A stretch of DNA of 36,568 bases from Vulcanimicrobiota bacterium (lineage in GTDB: Bacteria; Vulcanimicrobiota; Vulcanimicrobiia; Eremiobacterales; Eremiobacteraceae), in the NCBI GenBank assembly GCA_014304875.1, contig JACRUD010000206.1:1-36568 (forward strand), given 5' to 3'. The position numbers and the translations under genes were made by a program. The notes under the pieces were generated by a model, which was not told the origin of the DNA, made no database searches, and was given only the letters and a program-made list of their open reading frames with translations. Below, in pieces: positions 16,963-24,680 of this stretch. Positions within the stretch are counted from its first letter, which is position 1. The number at the start of each line of letters is the position of its first letter.

Positions 16963-18117
16963 ATGGATGAACGTACGGAAGCCGACGGTATCGTCCGCAA
17001 CGGCATCGACGTGCTTATCGCCGGAAATTTCTCGACGTTACGCCATAAACGGCTTGGATTGGTGACGAACCACACGGGATTGACGTCGGATGGGCGGCGC
17101 ACGATAGACGTTCTTCGGCAACGCGATGATCTGTATTTGGACAGGCTGTTTGCCCCCGAACATGGGCTCTCGGGACTGCATGATGAGCGCGTTGCGGACG
17201 GCGTCGATGAAGCCAGCGGCCTTGTCGTTCACAGCTTGTTTAACGCGCGCGCGGACTATCGGCCGACAGCCGAGCAGCTGCACGGCTTGGACGTCATTCT
17301 CTACGACATCCAAGATATCGGCTGCCGATTCTATACGTATCTCTCCACGCTCGGGTACCTGCTGGAGGCGAGTGCGGAAAACGGCGTCGCGGTTTACGTG
17401 CTCGATCGCCCCAACCCGATCGACGGACTGGACGTCGAAGGTCCCTGCAGCGACCCTGAGGTGCGGTCGTTTATCGGCTTCCATTCCATCCCGCTGCGCC
17501 ACGGGATGACGGTGGGCGAGATGGCGCGGCTGTTCAACGTCGAGCGCCGGATCAACGCCGATTTGCGGGTCGTCACCATGGCGGGATGGGAACGCCATTT
17601 CCTTCACGGCGACACGGGGCAGCGCTGGGTCAACCCTTCGCCCAACATCCGCGACGTGACGGCAGCCGGTCTCTTTCCCGGCGTGGGTTTGTTGGAGTGC
17701 ACGAACGTGTCCGTCGGCCGCGGGACTCCTAGTCCGTTTCACGTGTTCGGCGCGCCTTGGATCGACGGCGACCGGTTGGCCGGAGCTCTTGCCGAGTACG
17801 GTCTGCCCGCGCTGCGGTTTGAAGCTGTGACATTCGTTCCCGACGATTTCCGCCACATGTGCCACGGGCAGACGTGTCACGGAGTGCGCTTCATCGTGGA
17901 CGACCTGCTCATGCTCGAGTCGGCGCGGCTGGGGCTGGCGTTGATCCAGTCGCTGCGCAGCTTATACCCGACCGAGTGGGAATTCGTAAAGCTGGACTCC
18001 CTATTGCTGCGGCCGGATTTGATGGATGCGATCGAAGACCGCTCCCCGGACCTTGACGATTTGTGGGAGCCGGACCCGGAGTTCTTCGAGGCGCGCGCCA
18101 GCGCCCTATTGTATTGA
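16963..18117 (+). CDS. namZ: DUF1343 / NamZ-family exo-beta-N-acetylmuramidase
   Basis: The 384-residue protein carries the NamZ pattern in order: LGLVTNHTGLTSDGRRTIDVL (about 31-51), LFAPEHGLSG (Glu66, in the position of the catalytic Glu of this family), DVILYDIQDIGCRFYTYLSTL and VLDRPNPIDG, with the C-terminal domain after LECTNVSVGRGT. NamZ enzymes release terminal N-acetylmuramic acid from peptidoglycan fragments. I chose the ATG at 16963; the open frame extends upstream over the preceding gene. No signal peptide is visible from this start, whereas many family members are exported, so it may work in the cytoplasm on recycled muropeptides or be miscalled at the N-terminus. No MurQ or NagZ is nearby. 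Confidence 0.85.
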   Translation: MDERTEADGIVRNGIDVLIAGNFSTLRHKRLGLVTNHTGLTSDGRRTIDVLRQRDDLYLDRLFAPEHGLSGLHDERVADGVDEASGLVVHSLFNARADYRPTAEQLHGLDVILYDIQDIGCRFYTYLSTLGYLLEASAENGVAVYVLDRPNPIDGLDVEGPCSDPEVRSFIGFHSIPLRHGMTVGEMARLFNVERRINADLRVVTMAGWERHFLHGDTGQRWVNPSPNIRDVTAAGLFPGVGLLECTNVSVGRGTPSPFHVFGAPWIDGDRLAGALAEYGLPALRFEAVTFVPDDFRHMCHGQTCHGVRFIVDDLLMLESARLGLALIQSLRSLYPTEWEFVKLDSLLLRPDLMDAIEDRSPDLDDLWEPDPEFFEARASALLY

Positions 18118-18138
18118 GCGGCTTGCGCTACAGTGGGT

Positions 18139-18175
18139 GACGGACGGATCCAAATGTGGGTGGCTATATTGGGGG
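18139..18175 (+). repeat. Degenerate palindromic repeat, type A, forward
   Basis: acggacggatcc at 18140-18151 and the later tggctatattgggg keep the ends of the type A element, but the middle is decayed (caaatgtggg). It lies between the convergent NamZ and creatininase genes, the same kind of place as the intact copies. Confidence 0.5.
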
Positions 18176-18200
18176 ACTAACATTAGGTCTGCCATAGTTT

Positions 18201-19007
18201 CTAATGATGATCTTGGCGTTTCGCAGGTTCGCGCGCGCGCATCTCATCGATGAGCTCGACGATCCCGGCGGCCGCAGCGGCAAGCAGCTTCTCACCCTTT
18301 TCGGCGCTCGCTTTGGTGGGATCGCCCATGACTCCGGTCTGCGAGAGCGCGCTCCAATTCTCCATCATCACAAGCGGCCCGTCGCCGGCGATGAGGTCGG
18401 TCCAGTAATTCTTGGAAGGCCGATACGACAGCTCATGTCGCGCCTTGGTCATATCGACAAGTTGCGGCGCGATGGCAAGGTACGCGGAAGTCTCAAACTC
18501 GCATGCATGATTCATGCCGCCGACCCTCTCCGACTCGCGCAAAGATTCGGCGACTTCGCGAACGCCCGGAGCCGCCCAGTAATTCACCGCCGCCGTCAAG
18601 GCACTGGTCTCAACGGTGGTCAGTCTGGCGATGATGTCCACGAACGGCGTATTGCTGCCGTGGCCGTTGACGATGAGAATACGGCTGAATCCATGATGCG
18701 CCAAGCTGCGGCAAACGTCCACGCCGTATTTGATAAAGGTGTCGGCGCCGATGGAGATGGGGCCGGGGAAATCCATATGGTGCGGGCTGTAGCCGTGGGT
18801 GATCGGCGGCACCAAAACGGAGCGGTCGCCGGCTTGCGAGACGGCGCGTTCGGTCACCTCGCCGCACAGGCGCAGGTCGGTATCCACCGGCAAATGCAGT
18901 CCATGATCTTCGATCGTCGCGACCGGCACGACGGCGACGCTTTGCGCCTGCGCCGCGGCCTTTATTTCGGGCCACGTCATCTCGCCGTACCGATATTTCG
19001 CCGCCAT
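18201..19007 (-). CDS. Creatininase-family metal-dependent amidohydrolase
   Basis: The 268-residue protein has the creatininase fold signatures. ATIEDHGLHLPVDTD supplies Glu33, His35 and Asp44 as metal ligands. IVNGHGSNT (His116) and MNHACEFETS (Glu170) complete the site. Members hydrolyse small cyclic amides, such as creatinine or mycofactocin and riboflavin-pathway intermediates, so the substrate cannot be deduced. The gene faces a peptide-binding lipoprotein gene with only 50 bases between start codons, which raises the possibility that the two share a promoter region and a substrate. A well-formed frame on the opposite strand (18204-19046) is a shadow. Confidence 0.88.
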   Translation of the reverse strand: MAAKYRYGEMTWPEIKAAAQAQSVAVVPVATIEDHGLHLPVDTDLRLCGEVTERAVSQAGDRSVLVPPITHGYSPHHMDFPGPISIGADTFIKYGVDVCRSLAHHGFSRILIVNGHGSNTPFVDIIARLTTVETSALTAAVNYWAAPGVREVAESLRESERVGGMNHACEFETSAYLAIAPQLVDMTKARHELSYRPSKNYWTDLIAGDGPLVMMENWSALSQTGVMGDPTKASAEKGEKLLAAAAAGIVELIDEMRAREPAKRQDHH

Positions 19008-19057
19008 GGCGCGCCATTCGGCGGGGTGTCCGCCGGCCCTTGGTAAAATCTGCGCCC

Positions 19058-20710
19058 ATGAAGTTCGGCGCCGTCGCCCTTTTATCGGCAGCGTTCTTGG
19101 GATTCATCCAGCTAGCCGGGTGCACGAAAGCGACGCAAAGCTCGCTGTCAGGGGTCGGGTCCGCCAATCAGTGGACGGTGCACGGCCTGCTGCGCATGGC
19201 CGGGCGCCCGGAGCCGGACAATCTCAACGGGCTGACCGGCACGCAATCGATCGACACCGACCTCACGATGTTCTACGGCGCACGTCTTTTCGATTGGAGC
19301 GACGAAGACCGATTCGTCCCCGAACTTGCGACCACGGTGCCGACGCTCAGCAACGGCGGCATCAGTCAAGACGGCTTGACGATCACGTATCATCTACGGC
19401 GCGGTGTCACCTGGCAAGACGGTCAACCGTTCGGCGCGGACGACGTCATCTACACGTGGCGTCAGGTGATGAACCCCGGAAACTTCGTCCCTAGCCGCCT
19501 GGGCTACGAGCTGATCAACCGTATCGACAAGCCCGACGACTATACGCTGCACGTGCACTTGAAGAGAAGATTCGCGCCCTTTCTCGCGACGTTCTTTACG
19601 ATGTCGAACACGTCGTATTGCATCCTTCCGAAGCACCTGCTGGCCCGCTACCCGAACGTCAACCACGTCCCGTACAATAACCAGCCGATCGGCACGGGGC
19701 CGTTCCGCGTCGTCTCCTACGAAAAAGGCAGCCTCGTCAGGTTCGTGGCCAACCCCCACTACTGGCGCGGCGCGCCCAAACTCAAACAGATCGATTATCA
19801 CATCGTGCCGAGCGACAACACGCTTTTGACCCAAGTCCGCACTCACGAGATCGACTTCTACTATCGCGCATCGGAAGGGCAAGTCCCTAGCCTGCGCGGC
19901 ATCCCCGGCACGCGTCTGCTCATCTCACCCTTCACGCGCTTTGCGGACATCGGCCTCAACGCCGGTAACCCGGCTTTGCACGACGTCAGGGTTCGCCAGG
20001 CGCTGGCCCATGCCACCGACCGTCGCGAGATCATCGCCAAGGTCACCCATGGAGTCGATATGGAAGCGGATAGCGATCAGCCGCCTTTTTTCTGGGCGCA
20101 CGACGCGGGCGTCAAACGGTATCCGTTCGATCCCGCGCGCGCCGAGCAGCTTTTGGACCAGGCTGGCTGGCGCGTCGGCAGCCGCGGCATCCGGTACAAG
20201 GATGGTGCCCCCCTGCAGTTGACGATGGTGGGCTTTGCCGGATCATCGACGGCCGCGGCCGTGCAGGAAGTCATTCAGCGCCAGTGGCGAGATGTCGGGG
20301 TCGATGTCTCGATCAAGAACTACTCCTCTGCGTTGCTGTATGCGCCCCTCGGCGACGGCGGCATCGAACAGTCAGGCAAGTTCGACGCGGTGTTCGAAGA
20401 ATGGGCGAACGGCACCGATCCCGACGAGTCGATCCTCTTCCGTTGCGACATGGCGCCGCCCGCAGGCTGGAACATCTATCACTTTTGCAGCCACACGCTC
20501 GATGCGGCCGAGCAGACCGGTCAGACCCGGTACGAGCAATCCAAACGAAAAGCGGCGTACGCGACCGTTCAGCGGGTCGTCGCGAACCAGTTGCCGATGA
20601 TCGTGGTTTGGTTCTTGCGGCGGGCCGATGTGATCAATACGGATTTGAAAAACTACCGCCCGGCGCGGGCGGTGACGCCTTTTTGGAACACCTGGGAGTG
20701 GTCGATTTGA
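19058..20710 (+). CDS. Oligopeptide-type ABC transporter substrate-binding lipoprotein (SBP family 5)
   Basis: The 550-residue protein starts with a lipoprotein signal (MKFGAVALLSAAFLGFIQ, lipobox LAGC with Cys22). It continues as a family 5 solute-binding protein: LTITYHLRRGVTWQDGQPF, ADDVIYTWRQVMNP, IGTGPFRVVSYEKGS, VRFVANPHYWRG, VRQALAHATDR and the C-terminal WEWSI. It should capture peptides or similar solutes in the periplasm for an ABC importer. No permease or ATPase genes are in the window, so it is an orphan here. I prefer the ATG at 19058; a TTG six codons upstream is also in frame. Confidence 0.9.
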   Translation: MKFGAVALLSAAFLGFIQLAGCTKATQSSLSGVGSANQWTVHGLLRMAGRPEPDNLNGLTGTQSIDTDLTMFYGARLFDWSDEDRFVPELATTVPTLSNGGISQDGLTITYHLRRGVTWQDGQPFGADDVIYTWRQVMNPGNFVPSRLGYELINRIDKPDDYTLHVHLKRRFAPFLATFFTMSNTSYCILPKHLLARYPNVNHVPYNNQPIGTGPFRVVSYEKGSLVRFVANPHYWRGAPKLKQIDYHIVPSDNTLLTQVRTHEIDFYYRASEGQVPSLRGIPGTRLLISPFTRFADIGLNAGNPALHDVRVRQALAHATDRREIIAKVTHGVDMEADSDQPPFFWAHDAGVKRYPFDPARAEQLLDQAGWRVGSRGIRYKDGAPLQLTMVGFAGSSTAAAVQEVIQRQWRDVGVDVSIKNYSSALLYAPLGDGGIEQSGKFDAVFEEWANGTDPDESILFRCDMAPPAGWNIYHFCSHTLDAAEQTGQTRYEQSKRKAAYATVQRVVANQLPMIVVWFLRRADVINTDLKNYRPARAVTPFWNTWEWSI

Positions 20711-20736
20711 CGGGTGGAGGTCTTTGGCTTAAGGGG

Positions 20737-20880
20737 TTAGACGTGCTTGGGCAGATACCAAAAAACTACGGCGCAAAGAATGGCCAGAAAGCTCGTGATC
20801 ACGTAGAAGAGACGGGCAGCGCCGTGGTCGGCGGGGCGCGCCTTTATCCGACCCGCGACGGCGATTCGCTTACGATCCAT
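20737..20880 (-). CDS. Small single-pass membrane protein, 47 residues
   Basis: The 47-residue frame MDRKRIAVAGRIKARPADHG... ends with one strong transmembrane segment (LFYVITSFLAILCAVVFWYL) and KHV. The N-terminal half is basic, which predicts an N-in orientation. The ATG at 20880 is supported by aaggaaaa 6-13 bases upstream (20887-20893 on the plus strand). The gene converges on the substrate-binding protein gene with 26 bases between stops. I cannot assign a function; similar tiny membrane proteins often accompany respiratory or transport complexes. Confidence 0.6.
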   Translation of the reverse strand: MDRKRIAVAGRIKARPADHGAARLFYVITSFLAILCAVVFWYLPKHV

Positions 20881-21027
20881 CGCGATTTTCCTTGACGAAA
20901 TGGACGATCCGAGTCGACCGCATGCTGCACGTGCTCCTTTTTGAAATTCCGAGGCTGCCACCCGTCCACAAGGTCTCAGTTAGTATACTTCACAAAACCG
21001 GCAATTGTTACGGGCCATTAGCGCCCA

Positions 21028-21909
21028 ATGGAGAGTGAGAAGACCATGGCGGGCCCGACCGCGGACGAGGCTGACTCGGCAATACCTAAAGAGGCAGGCG
21101 ACTCGACCGTCGATTTGAGCTCCGAGGAGCAGCGCAAGGTCTCCGACCGGACGATGCCGCGGCCCCAGGTGGTCTATGAGGTGATCCGGCAAGAAGGCGA
21201 AATCGAGCTATCACGCCCTACAGCCGCGCTGGCGTGGTCCGGCTTGGCGGCCGGCCTTTCCATGGGGTTCTCGCTCGTCGCACAAGGGACTCTCGTCGCT
21301 ATGCTACCCGCTGCTCCCTGGCGGCCGTTGATCAGCAGCCTGGGTTATAGCATCGGCTTTATCATCGTCATCCTCGGTCGCCAGCAACTGTTCACCGAGA
21401 ACACCATCACGCCGATCCTTCCGCTGCTGCTGAACTTCACCCGAGCTCGCTTCTTTAATGTCGCGCGGCTGTGGACCGTCGTTCTGCTTGCAAATCTCGC
21501 GGGAACCTTCATCTTCGCTCTGGTCGCCACCGGCGCCAAAGTGTTCCCCGCCGACGTGCATGCCGCTTTCGTCTCGCTGGGGACCGCCGCTGCCGCGCCG
21601 GCATTTTTGACTTTATTCGTGCGCGGTGTCTTCGCCGGCTGGCTGATCGCGCTCATGGTATGGGTGTTGCCCAATGCGCAGCAGGCGCGAACCATGGTCA
21701 TCTTGATCATCACGTACGTTGTGGGGGTTGCCGGTCTCTCGCACGTCGTGGCGGGCTCGATCGACGTGCTGGCCGCCGTGTTGGCGGGCAACGTCACCTG
21801 GGCGCACTTCATCGGCGGCTTTTTGTTGCCAGTCTTTTTGGGCAACACGGTCGGCGGCGTGGCTTTGGTCGCCGGCCTCAACCATGCGCAGGTCGTCCCT
21901 GAGGCTTGA
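21028..21909 (+). CDS. Formate/nitrite transporter (FNT) family channel
   Basis: The 293-residue protein has a hydrophilic acidic N-terminus (about 60 residues) and then six transmembrane segments typical of FNT pentameric channels. Family marks are SGLAAGLSMGFSLVAQGTL, GFIIVILGRQQLFTENTITP, NLAGTF, the mid-membrane His in YVVGVAGLSHVVAG, and GNTVGGVAL near the end. It resembles the YfdC branch more than FocA or NirC because of the long N-terminus and the GRQQLFTENT segment. The transported anion is unknown. The ATG at 21046 has a purine-rich stretch (ggagagtgagaag) upstream and could be the real start instead of 21028. Confidence 0.87.
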   Translation: MESEKTMAGPTADEADSAIPKEAGDSTVDLSSEEQRKVSDRTMPRPQVVYEVIRQEGEIELSRPTAALAWSGLAAGLSMGFSLVAQGTLVAMLPAAPWRPLISSLGYSIGFIIVILGRQQLFTENTITPILPLLLNFTRARFFNVARLWTVVLLANLAGTFIFALVATGAKVFPADVHAAFVSLGTAAAAPAFLTLFVRGVFAGWLIALMVWVLPNAQQARTMVILIITYVVGVAGLSHVVAGSIDVLAAVLAGNVTWAHFIGGFLLPVFLGNTVGGVALVAGLNHAQVVPEA

Positions 21910-21960
21910 GTCGCGAGCGCTGTAACTCGCGGCCTCACCGGAGTGCTGCGACGCCGGCGC

Positions 21961-22068
21961 TTAAACCGCTCTAGCCGATGCGCACGCCCCAGCCCTGGAA
22001 CGACCCGCTGGAAACACCAGACGAGACCAAAACGGTGGCTTGGCTGGAATCAAAAATCTTTGTCATGA
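21961..22068 (-). CDS. Candidate short peptide gene, 35 residues
   Basis: A 35-codon frame begins MTKIFDSSQATVLVSS and is preceded by one of the strongest ribosome binding sites in the window (aggaggg, 7 bases from the ATG). The first 16 residues look protein-like, while the last 19 are Ala/Arg-rich, as expected of a wrong frame. If two bases are removed at the tct-ct run near 22018-22023, the frame instead continues as GVSSGSFQGWGVRIG and stops at 21973-21975, giving a 31-residue peptide. This hints at a sequence error, slippage or recent frameshift. No family is recognised. A promoter-like region and a palindrome lie upstream. Confidence 0.4.
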
Positions 22069-22075
22069 TATGGCC

Positions 22076-22082
22076 CTCCTAG
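22076..22082 (-). promoter_or_regulatory. Strong ribosome binding site of the short peptide gene
   Basis: On the minus strand aggaggg lies 7 bases before the ATG at 22068. It is the main evidence that this short frame is translated. Confidence 0.6.
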
Positions 22083-22115
22083 GCTTTTCTCACAAGACAT
22101 GATCGACTGTGGGTG

Positions 22116-22150
22116 TATAGTCGCCCGCTACGTAAAAGTTTCACGTAGTG
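22116..22150 (-). promoter_or_regulatory. Candidate promoter and operator palindrome of the short peptide gene
   Basis: On the minus strand a tataca -10-like hexamer (22116-22121) lies 48-53 bases before the start codon, with tgaaac 18 bases further upstream as a weak -35. The -35 region sits inside a 21-base near-perfect palindrome (22130-22150, arms ctacgt/acgtag plus aaa/ttt). That placement is typical of a repressor site. No regulator gene is adjacent. Confidence 0.4.
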
Positions 22151-22218
22151 AGCAAAAAAACGCGATGGAGCGGCCGCTGTTGTTTCGTCGAAACGGAAAG
22201 CATCAAGGCATGAGAAAG

Positions 22219-22248
22219 GCCGCGACTAAAGCCGCGGCGCTACATTTG
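22219..22248 (+). repeat. Palindromic repeat, type B, forward
   Basis: gccgcgac/gccgcggc arms around taaa, followed by gctacatttggcgg. A second partial tail (gcgctacatttcggggg, 22257-22273) follows immediately. It lies downstream of the minus-strand phosphatase/DUF6496 gene. Confidence 0.75.
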
Positions 22249-22279
22249 GCGGGTGCAGGCGCTACATTTCGGGGGATGG

Positions 22280-22528
22280 TTATTTCTTTTTGGGAGGCAC
22301 CTTTGCTCCGCTCTTGCGCGCTTCGGATAGACCGATGGCGACGGCTTGTTTCGGGTTGGTGACTTTCTTGCCGGATCGGCCGGACTTGAGTTTGCCCTGC
22401 TTCATCTCGTCCATCGCGGCGCCGACTTTATCGCTCGCCTTCTTGCCATATTTGCGGCCACCGCTCTTTTTCGATGTCGTGCGTGTGCCGGCGGCTTTCT
22501 TCGACCCGCTGCTCGTCTTTTTCGGCAT
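22280..22528 (-). CDS. DUF6496 small basic protein, nested in frame at the 3' end of the phosphatase gene
   Basis: An internal ATG at 22528 begins an 82-residue, strongly basic protein. It opens with a Lys/Ser/Gly-rich tail (MPKKTSSGSKKAAG, SKKSGGRKYGKKAS) and ends in the DUF6496 core KVGAAMDEMKQGKLKSG, KVTNPKQAVAIGLSEARK. DUF6496 proteins are normally free-standing at about this length. The ATG has its own strong ribosome binding site (gggaggag, 22535-22542 on the plus strand). That site is itself translated as part of HREERP in the longer frame. The gene therefore looks like an independent unit whose upstream neighbour lost its stop codon, giving both a fusion and a free protein. Function unknown; the composition suggests nucleic-acid association. 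Confidence 0.65.
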   Translation of the reverse strand: MPKKTSSGSKKAAGTRTTSKKSGGRKYGKKASDKVGAAMDEMKQGKLKSGRSGKKVTNPKQAVAIGLSEARKSGAKVPPKKK

Positions 22529-24454
22529 CGGTCTCTCCTCCCGGTGGCGCTTTACTTCGCCGGATTTCGGGCCGACCAACGCGATGAGAATCGCCACGTC
22601 GTCGCGCGCACCATCGTGCAGAACGAGGTCGTGAATGGCCTTTGCCGGGTTGGCGCTTTTGACGACATCATCGCTTGCAAGTGCCGCTCGCAGCCTTCGT
22701 TCTCCTTCGAATAGGTCATGCGTCGATTCTATGAGGCCGTCGGTATAGCACATGACCAAAGAGCCGTGCGGTAGGTGGACCGTCTGGGGAGGAACTTCGT
22801 CGTCGCCGCGCAGTCCGAGCGGCAGGCCGCAACCGTACCCTTCGGAGATCTTCCCGTCCGCATGCCGGAACAAAGGACCGGGGTGGCCGGCAGCGGCCCA
22901 CACGAAAGTCAATTCTTTGGGGTCTAAGATGCCGACCAGCGACGTCACCATGCCGTACGGATAGTCGAGCTTGACCATGCGGTCGGCGGTGTCGAGCATA
23001 ACCGCGGGATCCGGGTGGATCATCGCGACAGAACGTAACGTCTGGCGTACTTTGCACATGACGACCGCCGCTTCGACGCCGGTGCCGCACACGTCGCCGA
23101 TCGACAGCGCGATGCGGCCATCAGGGATGCGAAAGGCATCGTACCAATCTCCGCCCAGTTGGACGTCGGTCTGGGCCGGGATGTACGTGGAGTGGAACGT
23201 CACCCCGTCGACTGTCGGCAACGATTCCGGCAGGGAGGCCTCTTGAAAGACTTGCGCCACGCGCTTCGAGTTCTCGTGCTCGCGAGCGTGGTCGATGGCG
23301 TTAGCGGCGCGGTGGGCCAGCTCTTCGAAGAGCGGCGAGTCCACCTTGCTGTACGGCCGTCTCCCTTGCGTTGACACGGCGATCAAAGAGCCGAGAACGC
23401 GGTCCGCCGATTCAAGCGACAGCATCATCATGGAGCCTCGCCCGAGGCGCTTGACGAGCGGCAGGTAACGAGTCAGGACGATGGACGACAAGAAATCGTT
23501 GCCGGCGTGCGAGACGATGCGCGGTGACAAGGAGCCGAGCGTGTACGAGGCGTCCCACAAAGCGCCCGGCTTGAGGTACGCACGTCCGCGCAGCCGCTCG
23601 ATATCTGTGGCTCTTTGGGGATCGACGTGCGCGGCGGCGCGCCCGGTGAGCAGGCCGCCGCCGCCGAGAAGGTTTATCACTGCCCAATCAGCCATGTCCG
23701 GGACGATCAACCGCAGCAGCGTGTCCAGCGTATCCTGCATGTTGAGCGAATCGGTCAACATCTTGCTGGCGTTGGCCAGAAACTGCAGGGACTCGTTCGC
23801 TTGTTTCAGCTTGGTCACATCGCGCGAGTACACGAGCAGGCTCTGAGCTTGTCCGGCTGCATCCAAAAGGGGTGTGACCGTTACGTCCCACAACGTGGGC
23901 TCGTGACTGTCTTCGGGAAAATGCGCTTGGAATGCCCCCGTGCGGCCCGCGCGAGCGGCGGTCACGGCCGAGCGCGCTTCCTCACGACTGATTTTGGGCC
24001 ACATCTCTATCCAAGACGAGCCGACCGTCGGCACGATGTCGTCGATGCCGGCCGGCTGAGGACCGTTGCGGCTAACCCAGACGACGTGCCCCTCGACGTC
24101 AAGCAGCTTGATGCAATCGGGGCTGCAGTGGACGAGGCGCTGCGAGAACTGCAGGGTTTGAAACAGCGCCGCTTCTTGGCTGTTGCGAGCCCCGACCTCA
24201 GAAGCCGGCACGGCCGAGAGGGCTGTGGATAGACGTGAGTCACCGTGGGAAGCGGGGGCCTTACCGTTGCCCGTCGCAGCGGAAGGGATGGCCTCGTTGG
24301 CGTGGCCATTCGCTCGAGCGGGCGCCACAACTGGTCGGGAGACTGCATGTCTTGCGGGGCCGCGATGGCGATCCACTAATTGACTCCTGCTGCAAGCATA
24401 ATAGTCGGACGCTCCGTACGCATCAGCGATACCAACTCGTATCTTCTCACCCAT
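22280..24454 (-). CDS. PAS-GAF-SpoIIE (PP2C-type) serine phosphatase with in-frame C-terminal DUF6496 extension
   Basis: The 724-residue frame has a variable N-terminus, a PAS domain (about 95-225), a GAF domain (about 240-400) and a SpoIIE/RsbU-type PP2C phosphatase (about 415-640). Phosphatase metal ligands are visible in GGDWYDAF, IGDVCGTGVEAA, YTDGLIE and ARDDVAILI. Such proteins dephosphorylate anti-sigma antagonists in partner-switching stress pathways. After the normal end of the domain (ILIALV) there is no stop: translation runs through GPKSGEVKRHREERP into a basic DUF6496 protein. I prefer the ATG at 24454; a GTG at 24526 is in frame. No anti-sigma or antagonist gene lies nearby. Confidence 0.85.
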   Translation of the reverse strand: MGEKIRVGIADAYGASDYYACSRSQLVDRHRGPARHAVSRPVVAPARANGHANEAIPSAATGNGKAPASHGDSRLSTALSAVPASEVGARNSQEAALFQTLQFSQRLVHCSPDCIKLLDVEGHVVWVSRNGPQPAGIDDIVPTVGSSWIEMWPKISREEARSAVTAARAGRTGAFQAHFPEDSHEPTLWDVTVTPLLDAAGQAQSLLVYSRDVTKLKQANESLQFLANASKMLTDSLNMQDTLDTLLRLIVPDMADWAVINLLGGGGLLTGRAAAHVDPQRATDIERLRGRAYLKPGALWDASYTLGSLSPRIVSHAGNDFLSSIVLTRYLPLVKRLGRGSMMMLSLESADRVLGSLIAVSTQGRRPYSKVDSPLFEELAHRAANAIDHAREHENSKRVAQVFQEASLPESLPTVDGVTFHSTYIPAQTDVQLGGDWYDAFRIPDGRIALSIGDVCGTGVEAAVVMCKVRQTLRSVAMIHPDPAVMLDTADRMVKLDYPYGMVTSLVGILDPKELTFVWAAAGHPGPLFRHADGKISEGYGCGLPLGLRGDDEVPPQTVHLPHGSLVMCYTDGLIESTHDLFEGERRLRAALASDDVVKSANPAKAIHDLVLHDGARDDVAILIALVGPKSGEVKRHREERPMPKKTSSGSKKAAGTRTTSKKSGGRKYGKKASDKVGAAMDEMKQGKLKSGRSGKKVTNPKQAVAIGLSEARKSGAKVPPKKK
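22535..22542 (-). promoter_or_regulatory. Internal ribosome binding site before the DUF6496 start
   Basis: gggaggag on the minus strand ends 6 bases before the ATG at 22528, within the open frame of the phosphatase. Confidence 0.6.
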
Positions 24455-24561
24455 GGCCGAGCGCGTCGACCATCGCGACGGGGTCGTTCTGTCTTTTGTA
24501 TCGACCGTTTTGCGGCCGTCCCGCACGCCGCGGCCGGGCGGTTGTTTTCAAGGTCATCAGC

Positions 24562-24581
24562 GCGCTAATGCTTATTAGCGC
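24562..24581. promoter_or_regulatory. Perfect palindrome between divergent genes, candidate operator
   Basis: gcgctaat (24562-24569) and attagcgc (24574-24581) pair perfectly around gctt. It lies between the divergent phosphatase and HAD genes, so it could be a dimeric regulator site controlling one or both. No regulator is encoded next to it. Confidence 0.4.
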
Positions 24582-24680
24582 CAATCCGTCAACACACAAA
24601 CCGACGGAGGAAGGTTCGGCCGCCGCGGACGAAGCGGCGCATATCCGCGCGCAGTATGGAAGGGATGGGGCACAAAACGC

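Noticed and set aside
17038-17880. 280-codon frame on the minus strand
   Set aside because: It is a shadow of the NamZ-type gene and shows no motif, signal or ribosome binding site.
18204-19046. 280-codon frame on the plus strand
   Set aside because: It is antisense to the creatininase gene, whose metal-binding motifs are intact; the plus frame shows no family pattern.
22099-22362. 87-codon plus-strand frame
   Set aside because: It runs through the promoter-like region, a repeat and the antisense of the DUF6496 gene, so it is not a credible gene.
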